Made by a program: the position numbers and the translations under genes
Notes under the pieces: generated by a model
What the model was told of the DNA's origin: nothing
The model's input: only the letters and a program-made list of their open reading frames with translations
Database searches by the model: none
In this document: positions 33,396-40,830 of the stretch, one piece after another
Position numbering within the stretch: the first letter of the stretch is position 1
Layout: each line of letters begins with the position of its first letter
Assembly (NCBI RefSeq): GCF_011752935.1
Contig: NZ_VWWO01000003.1
Coordinates: 1,131,224 to 1,195,223 of the forward strand
Reading direction: 5' to 3'
Origin: Chitinophaga sp. Cy-1792
Lineage (GTDB): Bacteria; Bacteroidota; Bacteroidia; Chitinophagales; Chitinophagaceae
DNA: 64,000 nt

Positions 33396-35399
33396 TCAGT
33401 CCTGGGCGTCGATATTAAGAGAGGTCGTCGTTCCGTTGATGGTAAGATTTTTTTCTTTCATCAGAGGCTGATATTTCTGGAATACAGCGGCAGGTTGTTT
33501 TTCACCGTTGATGGTGAGTACATCACCTTTTTTGATGATGGAATAGCCTGTTTTTGCATCGATCAGTTTGTCTGCAGTCAGTTTTGCAATCAGCTGATGG
33601 AACCGGTTATCATTACTGGCACGTGTTCTGTCGGCTTGTTCCCTTGCTCTATCGGCTTGTTCTCTCGCTCTGTCGGCTTGTGCCCTTGCTCTATCAGCTT
33701 GTTCTCTGCCTCTTTCGGCTTCACGCATTCCTCTTTCAGCGGCTCTGGCAGCAGTATCCACATACTGTCTTACATAATTCCTGGTTTCGCGGAGCTGTGT
33801 TTGAACAACTTTATTCAGAGAATCAATATTAACGTTGATATTTTTATTGATCACATCTTTATTCAGGTTCTCCATCGCGATTTTTATTTCTCTGCGTGAC
33901 TGAACGAGATCTTCCTCTACTTTTTTCCAGTCTACCTTATTAACGGCTGTCTGTGCCTGTGCCATTACCTGTTTCATATCCACTTCTTTCAGTTGCTTCA
34001 TGGCCCGGTCAACAGATGCTTTAGCTTCGGCTATTTGTTTATTAACGTTAGCCTGGTCTTCAGGAGACAGTTCATTGAAGGTAATAACATGGCCGTTTTT
34101 AATGGCATGTTGTGGCGGCATTGGTGGTGCTGGTGGCAATGGTGGCATTGCTGGTGCAGCAGGTGGTGCCGGTGGCAGGTCTGTGGGTTCAGCTGGCGCC
34201 GGTGGTGGTGGTGGCGGAGCTGGCATTGTGGTATCGGTCTGCAGGATGACAGCTGCGGTATCGATCAATATTTTATGTGAAATTACCTGGCGGCTGTTAT
34301 TGGTAGTAACAACTTGTTCTTTTACAGTTTTTATTTTTTCTGCTGAATTTTTTTCTGAAGCCTTGACTTTTGCAGGGTTGAGCCATGCAATAGAGATGAT
34401 ACCTGTAGCGATGATAAGAACGGCCAGTAATCTTTGACTATAGTTGAGATTTTTAGTTTTCATTTCCATGATTCGTTTAATGCGATTAAACAGATGCTGT
34501 TTGTTGTCTGCAGCAGCCATGGCCAGTGAGTTGGAAGATAACCGGTATTCCTCCAGTGCTACCAGTGCGTGTGCGTAATGCAGGGGCTGTACTTTTCCTA
34601 TCACCAGGTCATCGCAGCAGTGTTCGCGCTCCTGCCGGATTATCCTGGAAATAAGCCATACAAAGGGGTTAAAGAACAGGATGGTTTCAACAATAGATTG
34701 GAAGATATTCAACAGATAATCATTGCGTTTTATGTGTGCCAGTTCGTGGAGCAGAATAGCTTCCAGCTGTTCCGGCGTCAGGTTGTTGACCATTGCTACG
34801 GGCAACAATATCAAGGGCTTGAAGCAGCCCAGCATTACAGGTACCTGGATGTAACCGGATACCAGCAACTGAACCTTGCGGGGGATGCGCAGCGTAGCTG
34901 CAAGCTGTTGCAGTCGTGCTTCCCAGGCAGGATCAATTGATTCGGTTTTATGTGTGCGGATTTGTTGCAGTTGTGCCAGATCAGATATCAGTTTGATGGT
35001 CATCACACAAAAACCGACGGCATATAAGGCTACCAGTACGGGAAACCAATTTTCCACCCCTGGGATAACCCATTTAAGCTGGTCCTGACTCTTATATATT
35101 GTTTCAACGGGCTGGTCTGCGAAGTTGGGCGCCAGCTGCAGGTGGGCTGCTGCTGCTTCCATGGCTTCCCGGGCTGATTCGATGGCATGTAACTGCTGTA
35201 GCAGTGTGATGATGAACCAGGTAAAAATACTCATGAGCGAAACAGTCGCCAGGTTGTATTTTATTTTAGCGGAAGCCATTGGCCAGATGGCCAGTACCAC
35301 ACGCAGGCAGGCATATACGAATAGTGCCTGCCATGCAGAATGCAGGATGGTCCATCCAAATGCGCGTACCAGATCTCCGGTGAAAGGTAATAAGGTCAT
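33396..35399 (-). CDS. M56 (BlaR1/MecR1-type) membrane metallopeptidase with repeat-rich C-terminus
   Basis: Membrane-embedded signalling protease of 667 residues. The N-terminal half has about four membrane helices and the zinc motif HELAH at residues 218-222, followed by the family segment RQEREHCCDDLVI. A single further helix lies near residue 310. The extracytoplasmic C-terminus is not a penicillin-binding sensor: it has a Pro/Ala tract (PAPPPPPPAP and similar, ~residues 395-435), then a long charged coiled coil with tandem REQADRA-type heptads (~residues 580-610), then a small beta domain. It is 18 bp downstream of a BlaI-type repressor gene, with which it should form a two-gene signalling unit. 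The signal is unknown. Confidence 0.88.
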   Translation of the reverse strand: MTLLPFTGDLVRAFGWTILHSAWQALFVYACLRVVLAIWPMASAKIKYNLATVSLMSIFTWFIITLLQQLHAIESAREAMEAAAAHLQLAPNFADQPVETIYKSQDQLKWVIPGVENWFPVLVALYAVGFCVMTIKLISDLAQLQQIRTHKTESIDPAWEARLQQLAATLRIPRKVQLLVSGYIQVPVMLGCFKPLILLPVAMVNNLTPEQLEAILLHELAHIKRNDYLLNIFQSIVETILFFNPFVWLISRIIRQEREHCCDDLVIGKVQPLHYAHALVALEEYRLSSNSLAMAAADNKQHLFNRIKRIMEMKTKNLNYSQRLLAVLIIATGIISIAWLNPAKVKASEKNSAEKIKTVKEQVVTTNNSRQVISHKILIDTAAVILQTDTTMPAPPPPPPAPAEPTDLPPAPPAAPAMPPLPPAPPMPPQHAIKNGHVITFNELSPEDQANVNKQIAEAKASVDRAMKQLKEVDMKQVMAQAQTAVNKVDWKKVEEDLVQSRREIKIAMENLNKDVINKNINVNIDSLNKVVQTQLRETRNYVRQYVDTAARAAERGMREAERGREQADRARAQADRAREQADRAREQADRTRASNDNRFHQLIAKLTADKLIDAKTGYSIIKKGDVLTINGEKQPAAVFQKYQPLMKEKNLTINGTTTSLNIDAQD

Positions 35400-35417
35400 A
35401 TGACAGGTATTATACTG

Positions 35418-35798
35418 TTACTTTTTTTGCTGTTCAATTTTAGATAAATAGGCACGGATCTGATCCAGCTCTTCTGTAGATGATTTATGGTGGCCAAGGG
35501 CCTGCATCACCAGCTGAGTAGCCGATCCGCCAAATACAGTATCTATCATTTTATTCAGCAGCTGTTGCTGGGTTTCTTCCTGTGAAACGGCAGCAGTATA
35601 GATATGTGTTTTGCTGCTGGCATCTCTGGATAATAACCCTTTCTCATACATGATCTGCATCAGCTTAAGGGTAGTAGTGTAACCTGCCTCTTTGGTTTCA
35701 GAAAGTTTTTCATGTACTTCCCGTACGGTGCTGGCGCCGCGGTCCCAAAGTATGCCGAGGATTTCCAGTTCGCTTTCTGTAGGCTTGTTTTGTTTCAC
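35418..35798 (-). CDS. BlaI/MecI/CopY family transcriptional repressor
   Basis: Winged-helix repressor of 126 residues. The N-terminal DNA-binding part reads PTESELEILGILWDRGASTVREVHEKL and TTTLKLMQIMYEKGLLSRD, typical of BlaI/MecI; the C-terminal helices dimerise and normally hold the cleavage site for the M56 protease. It is encoded immediately before the M56 gene (18-bp spacing). Two matching palindromes overlap its own promoter at 35897-35936, so autoregulation is likely. No beta-lactamase gene is adjacent; the regulated targets are unknown. Confidence 0.95.
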   Translation of the reverse strand: MKQNKPTESELEILGILWDRGASTVREVHEKLSETKEAGYTTTLKLMQIMYEKGLLSRDASSKTHIYTAAVSQEETQQQLLNKMIDTVFGGSATQLVMQALGHHKSSTEELDQIRAYLSKIEQQKK

Positions 35799-35896
35799 TA
35801 TATTTTATTTATGTTGTTCCAAATGTGATCGCTGTTGTGCCGGCAGCGCAGAAGCGCGAATTCCTGACTACCGGTGTACGCCCCTTTGACAGGATG

Positions 35897-35936
35897 TACG
35901 AATATCTTCGTAAACAAATGTACGATAGTTTTCGTA
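35897..35936 (-). promoter_or_regulatory. Two BlaI-type operators
   Basis: TACGAATATCTTCGTA (35897-35912) and TACGATAGTTTTCGTA (35921-35936) share the form TACGA-N6-TCGTA with centres 24 bp apart. One sits between the -33 and -7 boxes and the other over the predicted transcription start, as expected for repressor sites. Confidence 0.75.
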
Positions 35937-35945
35937 ATTGCCAAA
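35915..35945 (-). promoter_or_regulatory. -33/-7 promoter of blaI-M56
   Basis: Minus strand: TTTG (35945-35942), 19-bp spacer, TACATTTG (35922-35915). Exact consensus in both boxes and spacing. Leader of about 110 nt to the blaI ATG at 35798. Confidence 0.8.
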
Positions 35946-35992
35946 TGTTTTTTGAAAAATGATCATTAAGGGGGATGAGTGGGCGGGAAACC

Positions 35993-36033
35993 CCCACTTT
36001 CCGTGGTTGCCGAAGGCGTCCACGGAAAGTGGG
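35993..36033 (-). terminator. Long hairpin downstream of the sterol desaturase gene
   Basis: CCCACTTTCCGTGG (35993-36006) pairs perfectly with CCACGGAAAGTGGG (36020-36033); GCC-GAA-GGC inside can extend it. No T run follows on the minus strand, so it may be a processing/stabilising hairpin rather than a simple terminator. Confidence 0.6.
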
Positions 36034-36042
36034 AATGATATC

Positions 36043-36921
36043 TTAATTATCTTTTTTAAACTGCATTTCCTGCCTCAACTGCCTGGTTGTCTTCTTACTA
36101 CCATCGGCACTCCAGCCAGGGGCGCCAAAAATATAATACCAGACCTCTTTCACGGAGCGGGACTTTCCGAGATCCCGGAAAATATCTGTCCATTCATGGG
36201 TGGCAATACGTAAAGGGTTGAATGTGTGTATATTAGAGGTGAGTCCGTAATGTGGCCGTTCCAGCTCGGGCGTGAAAGTACCAAAAAGACGGTCCCAGAT
36301 TATGAGTACGCCGCCATGGTTTTTGTCCAGGTAATCCAGGTCGGAGCCGTGGTGTACCCGGTGATGCGATGGGGTGTTAAATATAAATTCTACTGGCGCC
36401 CATAGTTTGTGAATCACTTCTGTATGTATCCAGAACTGGTAAATTAAGCTTACGGCCTGCATCGTCATGATCATAATGGGCGTGAAGCCGGCCAGTGGCA
36501 TCCAGAGCCAGAAAATAAAGCTACCGGTCAGGTTGCCTGTCCAGGTCTGGCGCAGTGCCGTAGCCAGTGTATAGCTTTCTGAAGAGTGATGGATGACGTG
36601 GGAAGCCCAGAAATAGCGTACAGTGTGGCTGGTCCTATGGAACCAGTAATAGCTGAAATCATCTGCAAAAAAACATAAAATCCATACCCACCATACATAG
36701 TCGAGCGTAATGAACCTGAACTGGTACACTACTGTATAGGCGCCGAATATAAATGCTTTGGTAAATCCTCCGATGATGACATTGCCCAGTCCCATCGCTA
36801 TGCTGCTGGCGGCGTCTTTGGGTTTATAAAGATCGCGGTGGTCAATGGTGGTGATGATTATTTCTGCTAAAATCAACAGCACAAAAGCAGGTATAGCGTA
36901 TAAAATCAGATTAGGAGGCAT
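36043..36921 (-). CDS. Sterol desaturase/fatty acid hydroxylase family membrane protein
   Basis: Di-iron membrane oxygenase of 292 residues (FA_hydroxylase superfamily). The His boxes are visible: WFHRTSHTVRYFWASHVIHHSSE and later FNTPSHHRVHHGSD, with another His pair between. Several hydrophobic helices surround them. The open frame continues to an ATG at 36987, but that lies inside the terminator of the upstream gene; ATG 36921 (MPPNLILYAIPAF) is preferred and ATG 36969 is possible. Probably acts on lipids or carotenoid/hopanoid-like substrates; which one is unknown. A -33/-7 pair was not found. Confidence 0.85.
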   Translation of the reverse strand: MPPNLILYAIPAFVLLILAEIIITTIDHRDLYKPKDAASSIAMGLGNVIIGGFTKAFIFGAYTVVYQFRFITLDYVWWVWILCFFADDFSYYWFHRTSHTVRYFWASHVIHHSSESYTLATALRQTWTGNLTGSFIFWLWMPLAGFTPIMIMTMQAVSLIYQFWIHTEVIHKLWAPVEFIFNTPSHHRVHHGSDLDYLDKNHGGVLIIWDRLFGTFTPELERPHYGLTSNIHTFNPLRIATHEWTDIFRDLGKSRSVKEVWYYIFGAPGWSADGSKKTTRQLRQEMQFKKDN

Positions 36922-36969
36922 GGGTGGAATTCTTTCTATCAATTTAACGATTTTCCGCTGAACTCCCAT

Positions 36970-37000
36970 AAAAAAAGCGGCCGGCAAGAATGCCGGCCGC
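36970..37000 (-). terminator. Terminator of the TonB receptor/DUF4249 unit
   Basis: GCGGCCGGCA (36977-36986) pairs perfectly with TGCCGGCCGC (36991-37000) and the minus strand ends in TTTTTTT (36976-36970). It overlaps the longest possible 5' end of the desaturase frame. Confidence 0.88.
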
Positions 37001-37036
37001 GGTAGTTGTTGAATGATAAGTGGATTTATTCAAAAA

Positions 37037-37900
37037 TTATTTGATCGTTTTTTCCGCCCTGCTTACTGCAGATGTTCCAAACCATCCCAGCATCCGTACT
37101 TTACCATTGGTAATCGTGTTCTGCATGTTGGTAGGCACGTTTTCAAGTACTTTGGCAAAGAGACCGCCGGCATTTACCTGCTGATCTACCTGTGTCAGGA
37201 AATCGTAACTGCGTTTAGAGAGGGACGACAGGCGTACGATTACTTTTTCATTCAGCTGGAAAGGTTTGCTGTAATCAGTGATGCTTTGTGAAATCGGCAG
37301 AATGAAAGGGCCGCCATCGTTCAGGCCTGAATCATAGAGGCCATCGATAGAAAATGCATCTTCCAGCCGGCGGGTGGTATCATTTCTGTAGGACCTGATC
37401 CAGTAATAATCGGTGCCACCAGGAAGGTCTTTTGCAAAAAAGCGTGCATAGTAACCTTCTTTGTTGGAGTATGATTCTTCTTTCTTTTTAAACTCGTAGG
37501 TAATGGAATCAATTGGTGGTACACGGTTGAGCGAATCCAGGCCTTCCAGGATTTCTCCCTGATATTCCACATGCAGCTTGTAGACGTGTCCTACCACGCC
37601 AATTGGCTTGCTGCTGGCATTGTAGGTATAGGCGCCGTTGCTGAAGGTAAACGGATAGCTATCGCCGCTGGTGATGTCATGTACGATGATTTTTGCATCG
37701 CTGACAACCGGAGCCGGATCCTCGCTGGTATACGGTACCGACATGGTGATACGAATGGTTTGAATGCCTGTTTCAGTCGTGATCCAGGCATCGAGTACCG
37801 GGTATGATTTTCCTTTAGGAATGTTCAGGTTAATGGTATCTGTACAGGCTGTCAATCCTCCCAGCAAAGCCAGTGATATATAGCACAATAATTTTTTCAT
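37037..37900 (-). CDS. DUF4249 family lipoprotein
   Basis: Exported lipoprotein of 287 residues with lipobox LLGGLTAC (Cys19). The N-terminal beta domain (LNIPKGKSYPVLDAWITTETGIQTIRITMS) is characteristic of DUF4249, a family found next to TonB-dependent receptors in Bacteroidetes. It starts 19 bp after the receptor stop and is surely co-transcribed. Its place is like that of SusD-type partners, which suggests a surface-exposed ligand-handling subunit, but this is inference. Confidence 0.88.
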   Translation of the reverse strand: MKKLLCYISLALLGGLTACTDTINLNIPKGKSYPVLDAWITTETGIQTIRITMSVPYTSEDPAPVVSDAKIIVHDITSGDSYPFTFSNGAYTYNASSKPIGVVGHVYKLHVEYQGEILEGLDSLNRVPPIDSITYEFKKKEESYSNKEGYYARFFAKDLPGGTDYYWIRSYRNDTTRRLEDAFSIDGLYDSGLNDGGPFILPISQSITDYSKPFQLNEKVIVRLSSLSKRSYDFLTQVDQQVNAGGLFAKVLENVPTNMQNTITNGKVRMLGWFGTSAVSRAEKTIK

Positions 37901-37919
37901 CAGATATATTTTTCTGCTG

Positions 37920-40301
37920 TTAGAATTTGAAGTTATAAGTAATGCCAGGGATGATGGAACCTATGATAGAGAGGCGTACGGCTTCTTTTTTATCCGGATC
38001 ATCAGGGTTTTGTCTGAAGTAAACGGTGTAGGCATTTCTTCTTGCATAAACGTTATAGAGCGAGAATACCCATTCTCCTTTCCATCTGTGCAGTTGTTTG
38101 CCTTTCAGGGTGAGGGAGAGGTCCAGGCGGTTATATGGCGCGAGGCGATAGTTATTACGTTTGTCGGTGCTGTTGTAAGGAATATCCCAACCCTGGAATT
38201 CGAGGCGGTTATCTGCAAATGTAGCAGGGGTACCGGATGCAAATACGAAGTTACCGGATACAGATACACGTTTATTGACATTATGCGTTACTACCACATT
38301 CACGTTGTGTGTACGATCATAGCGGTTCAGGAACCATTCGTTCAGGCTGATGCCAGGTGTTTTACGTTCGGTGCGGGAGAGGGTATAGCTGATCCATCCG
38401 GTGGTATTACCGATATCTTTCTTGGCGTATAACTCCAATCCGTAGGCGCGGCCCTGTGAAGGCAGGAGGTCTGCTTCGATCTGAGGGTTCAGCTGCAGGT
38501 TGGCATTGTCGATGTAATCCAGCTGGTGATCGGTTGTTTTATAGAACACTTCTGCAGACAATTCATAACTATCATTAGGCGCATTGTAGAAATAACCGGC
38601 CGTATACTGGTTGGCCACCATTGGCTCAATATTGTTGGTACTAGGCGTCCAGATATCCAGCGGAGTAGGAGAAGCGGTGTTCGACAGCTGGTGCATGAAC
38701 TGAGTGGTTCTGCTATAAGCTACTTTCACTGCGTTCTGATCGTTGAAGGCATAACGAACGCTGAGGCGTGGCTCCAGGTAAGGATAGGTTTTAATTACTT
38801 CACCTGAGCTGTAATCTTTTGTGCCGATCAGGCGTTTGCGTATACCTGGCGTGGTATCAGCATAAAGGTATTCTGTACCGCTTCCCAGCAATTGATAGGA
38901 AGACAGGCGCAGGCCATACTGGATACCGAATTTCTTACTTGGTTTATATTCATGATCGATATACAGCGCAGATTCCAGCGCGTGTTTATCAGGGATTTGT
39001 TTGACGTTGTGATCATCGCCTTCCTGGCCGGTACCGGTACCAGGTTTAAAGGTATAATACACTGCCTGTGCACCGAAATGAACCGTGCTTTTGGTATTCA
39101 CATACCAGGTAAAGGAAGGTTTGAATCCGTAGTTGATAATATTGGATGTCCAGTCATATTTTTCCAGGGATTCACTTTCAGATTTTTTGCTGGTGTTGCT
39201 GAAAGAGAGGCTATAGTCATATTTACTGTAGTAGGTAGAGAGATTGAGGAATAATCTGCTGTTGAAAACGTGGTTCCAGCGCAGCGTTGCGGTGGCGTTA
39301 CCCCAGTTCATATTAACATCTGATCCAAACCCGAAAACATCGCGTCCGAAGTAGCCACTCAGGAAGAGCTGATTATTGTCGTTGAATTTATAGTTGGCTT
39401 TTGCGGTAAGATCATAGAAGTTGAGTTTGGTATCTTTCATGTCACCTTTCATAAAAGGTTTCATGAGCACATCAATATAAGATCTTCTTGCAGCAACAAT
39501 AAAAGAGGATTTATCCTGTACGATCGGTGCTTCTACAGCCAATCTGCTGAAAATATTTCCGATACCGCCGTTTACATTTAATTTCTGGCTGTTACCGTCT
39601 TTCATACGGATATCCAGTACAGAGGATGTTCTTCCACCATATTCGGCCGGGAAACCACCTTTGATGAGATTCAGGCTTTTTACTGCATCAGGATTGAAGA
39701 CAGAGAAGAAGCCGAGCATGTGGGTCGAGTTATATACAGGTGCTTCGTCCAGGAGGATGAGGTTTTCATCGCTGTTGCCGCCGCGTACGTTGAAGCCGGA
39801 AGCGCCTTCACCAACGGTCTGAACGCCAGGTAAGGTCTGGATGGCACGTAATACATCTACTTCACCCAGGAAGGTAGGCATCTTTTTCATTTGCTGAATA
39901 TCCAGTCTGTTGATACTGGTGTTCAGTGAATTGATGGCTTTTTCCTGTTTGTTACCAACGATGGTAACCTCATTCAGCTGGCTGCTGGAGGCTTCCATAC
40001 TGATATCCAGTTTGGTGTTTTTCTGGAGATGTACAGTAGTTTTGAATGAAGTGTATCCCATATAGCTGAACTGCAGTTCATGGTCGCCTGCAGGCAGTGT
40101 TAAGGAATAAAAGCCATACTGGTTGGTAACAGTACCCAGACTGGTACCAGGTTTACCTACAGAAATGCCAATTAATGTTTCTCCGTTCTGTTTATCTTTT
40201 ACATATCCGCTGATCGTATATTTTGCCTGCTGGGCACTGGATAACTGTATTCCCAGTATCATGCAGCACGCAGCCAGCAATAGGATTGCCTTAGTTTTCA
40301 T
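37920..40301 (-). CDS. TonB-dependent outer-membrane receptor with CarboxypepD-like domain
   Basis: Receptor of 793 residues. The start at 40301 gives a clean signal peptide (MKTKAILLLAACCMILG, SAQQ); an upstream in-frame ATG at 40370 would add 23 residues and lies in the regulatory region. Domains: carboxypeptidase-regulatory-like (ISGYVKDKQNGETLIGISV), plug (TFLGEVDVLRAIQTLPGVQTVGEGASGFNVRGGNSDENLILLDEAPVYN), then a 22-strand-type barrel (VKVAYSRTTQFMHQLSN). Substrate unknown. With DUF4249, a small HMA-like protein and a PchR-like AraC regulator it looks like a regulated uptake locus, perhaps for a metal or siderophore. Confidence 0.92.
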   Translation of the reverse strand: MKTKAILLLAACCMILGIQLSSAQQAKYTISGYVKDKQNGETLIGISVGKPGTSLGTVTNQYGFYSLTLPAGDHELQFSYMGYTSFKTTVHLQKNTKLDISMEASSSQLNEVTIVGNKQEKAINSLNTSINRLDIQQMKKMPTFLGEVDVLRAIQTLPGVQTVGEGASGFNVRGGNSDENLILLDEAPVYNSTHMLGFFSVFNPDAVKSLNLIKGGFPAEYGGRTSSVLDIRMKDGNSQKLNVNGGIGNIFSRLAVEAPIVQDKSSFIVAARRSYIDVLMKPFMKGDMKDTKLNFYDLTAKANYKFNDNNQLFLSGYFGRDVFGFGSDVNMNWGNATATLRWNHVFNSRLFLNLSTYYSKYDYSLSFSNTSKKSESESLEKYDWTSNIINYGFKPSFTWYVNTKSTVHFGAQAVYYTFKPGTGTGQEGDDHNVKQIPDKHALESALYIDHEYKPSKKFGIQYGLRLSSYQLLGSGTEYLYADTTPGIRKRLIGTKDYSSGEVIKTYPYLEPRLSVRYAFNDQNAVKVAYSRTTQFMHQLSNTASPTPLDIWTPSTNNIEPMVANQYTAGYFYNAPNDSYELSAEVFYKTTDHQLDYIDNANLQLNPQIEADLLPSQGRAYGLELYAKKDIGNTTGWISYTLSRTERKTPGISLNEWFLNRYDRTHNVNVVVTHNVNKRVSVSGNFVFASGTPATFADNRLEFQGWDIPYNSTDKRNNYRLAPYNRLDLSLTLKGKQLHRWKGEWVFSLYNVYARRNAYTVYFRQNPDDPDKKEAVRLSIIGSIIPGITYNFKF

Positions 40302-40370
40302 AAAAGGTAAATGCAATTTTAAAAAGATGTTTTCAAGTTTTGTAACTCGCATATATGACGTAGGTGACAT

Positions 40371-40482
40371 ACGTTACCCCTATATGAAGGTTGAAATTTA
40401 TCGCGGGGCGAAATTAAAATGAAAAATGGGGTTACCGGCAGTTCCTGCAAAAAATAACTTTGCATGGCTACCAGTAACCCCG
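40371..40482. promoter_or_regulatory. Repeated GGGGTtAC motifs upstream of the receptor gene
   Basis: Three copies: GTTACCCC (40373-40380), GGGGTTAC (40428-40435) and GTAACCCC (40474-40481); the last two form an inverted pair. They lie between the receptor start and the small HMA-like gene. On the minus strand, TATGTCA and TACGTCA near 40368-40354 form a further 9-bp-spaced direct repeat. Confidence 0.35.
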
Positions 40483-40507
40483 TGGGATATAGAAGTGGAG
40501 ATGGTTA

Positions 40508-40720
40508 CTATTCTAAAATCTGGCAGGTAAATCCCAGTGTTTTCACAAAGTCGATGATGACGGCTTCCTCAAGCCTGGCGGGCGAAACAACCCTTAAAAC
40601 CCGGTCGCAGTCTTCAATGTCTACGGAGCAGGCATCTACCCTGAATTGTGAAAAAATGGCAGTTACAACACTGTTTTTATCATCTACAGAACTAATATTT
40701 GTACGGAATATTCCAATCAT
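40508..40720 (-). CDS. Small HMA-like (ferredoxin-fold) protein
   Basis: Protein of 70 residues without signal peptide, predicted beta-alpha-beta-beta-alpha-beta from MIGIFRTNISSVDDKNSVVTAIF, VDACSVDIEDCDRVLRV and EEAVIIDFVKTLGFTCQIL. The layout resembles heavy-metal-associated domains but lacks the N-terminal CxxC; Cys occurs instead in the second strand and near the C-terminus. Similar short proteins occur beside AraC regulators and receptors in Bacteroidetes. It is divergent from the AraC gene and upstream of the receptor. Function unknown; a metal chaperone or regulator partner is a guess. Confidence 0.65.
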   Translation of the reverse strand: MIGIFRTNISSVDDKNSVVTAIFSQFRVDACSVDIEDCDRVLRVVSPARLEEAVIIDFVKTLGFTCQILE

Positions 40721-40757
40721 ACGGTACTAAAAATTTGGTTATTCGGAATATTTTTAT

Positions 40758-40767
40758 GCAAATTTGC
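40758..40767. promoter_or_regulatory. 10-bp palindrome between the small HMA-like and AraC genes
   Basis: GCAAATTTGC is perfectly self-complementary and lies in the 110-bp divergent intergenic region. May be an operator half-site pair; evidence is position and symmetry only. Confidence 0.3.
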
Positions 40768-40787
40768 TACTGTTATCCCGACTAACT

Positions 40788-40825
40788 GTTACACGAAACG
40801 TATTAAAACTTATACGAAACGGATT
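40788..40825 (+). promoter_or_regulatory. Two direct half-sites in front of the AraC gene
   Basis: GTTACACGAAACGTATT (40788-40804) and CTTATACGAAACGGATT (40809-40825) agree at 14 of 17 positions and are spaced exactly 21 bp, two helical turns. This is the usual layout of AraC-family binding sites. The second copy ends 5 bp before the ATG at 40831. Confidence 0.65.
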
Positions 40826-40830
40826 TTTTT

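Noticed and set aside
33640..33760. Tandem short DNA repeat near the M56 C-terminus as a possible non-coding satellite
   Set aside because: The 21-bp-scale repeat is in frame and encodes the REQADRA heptads of the M56 protein.
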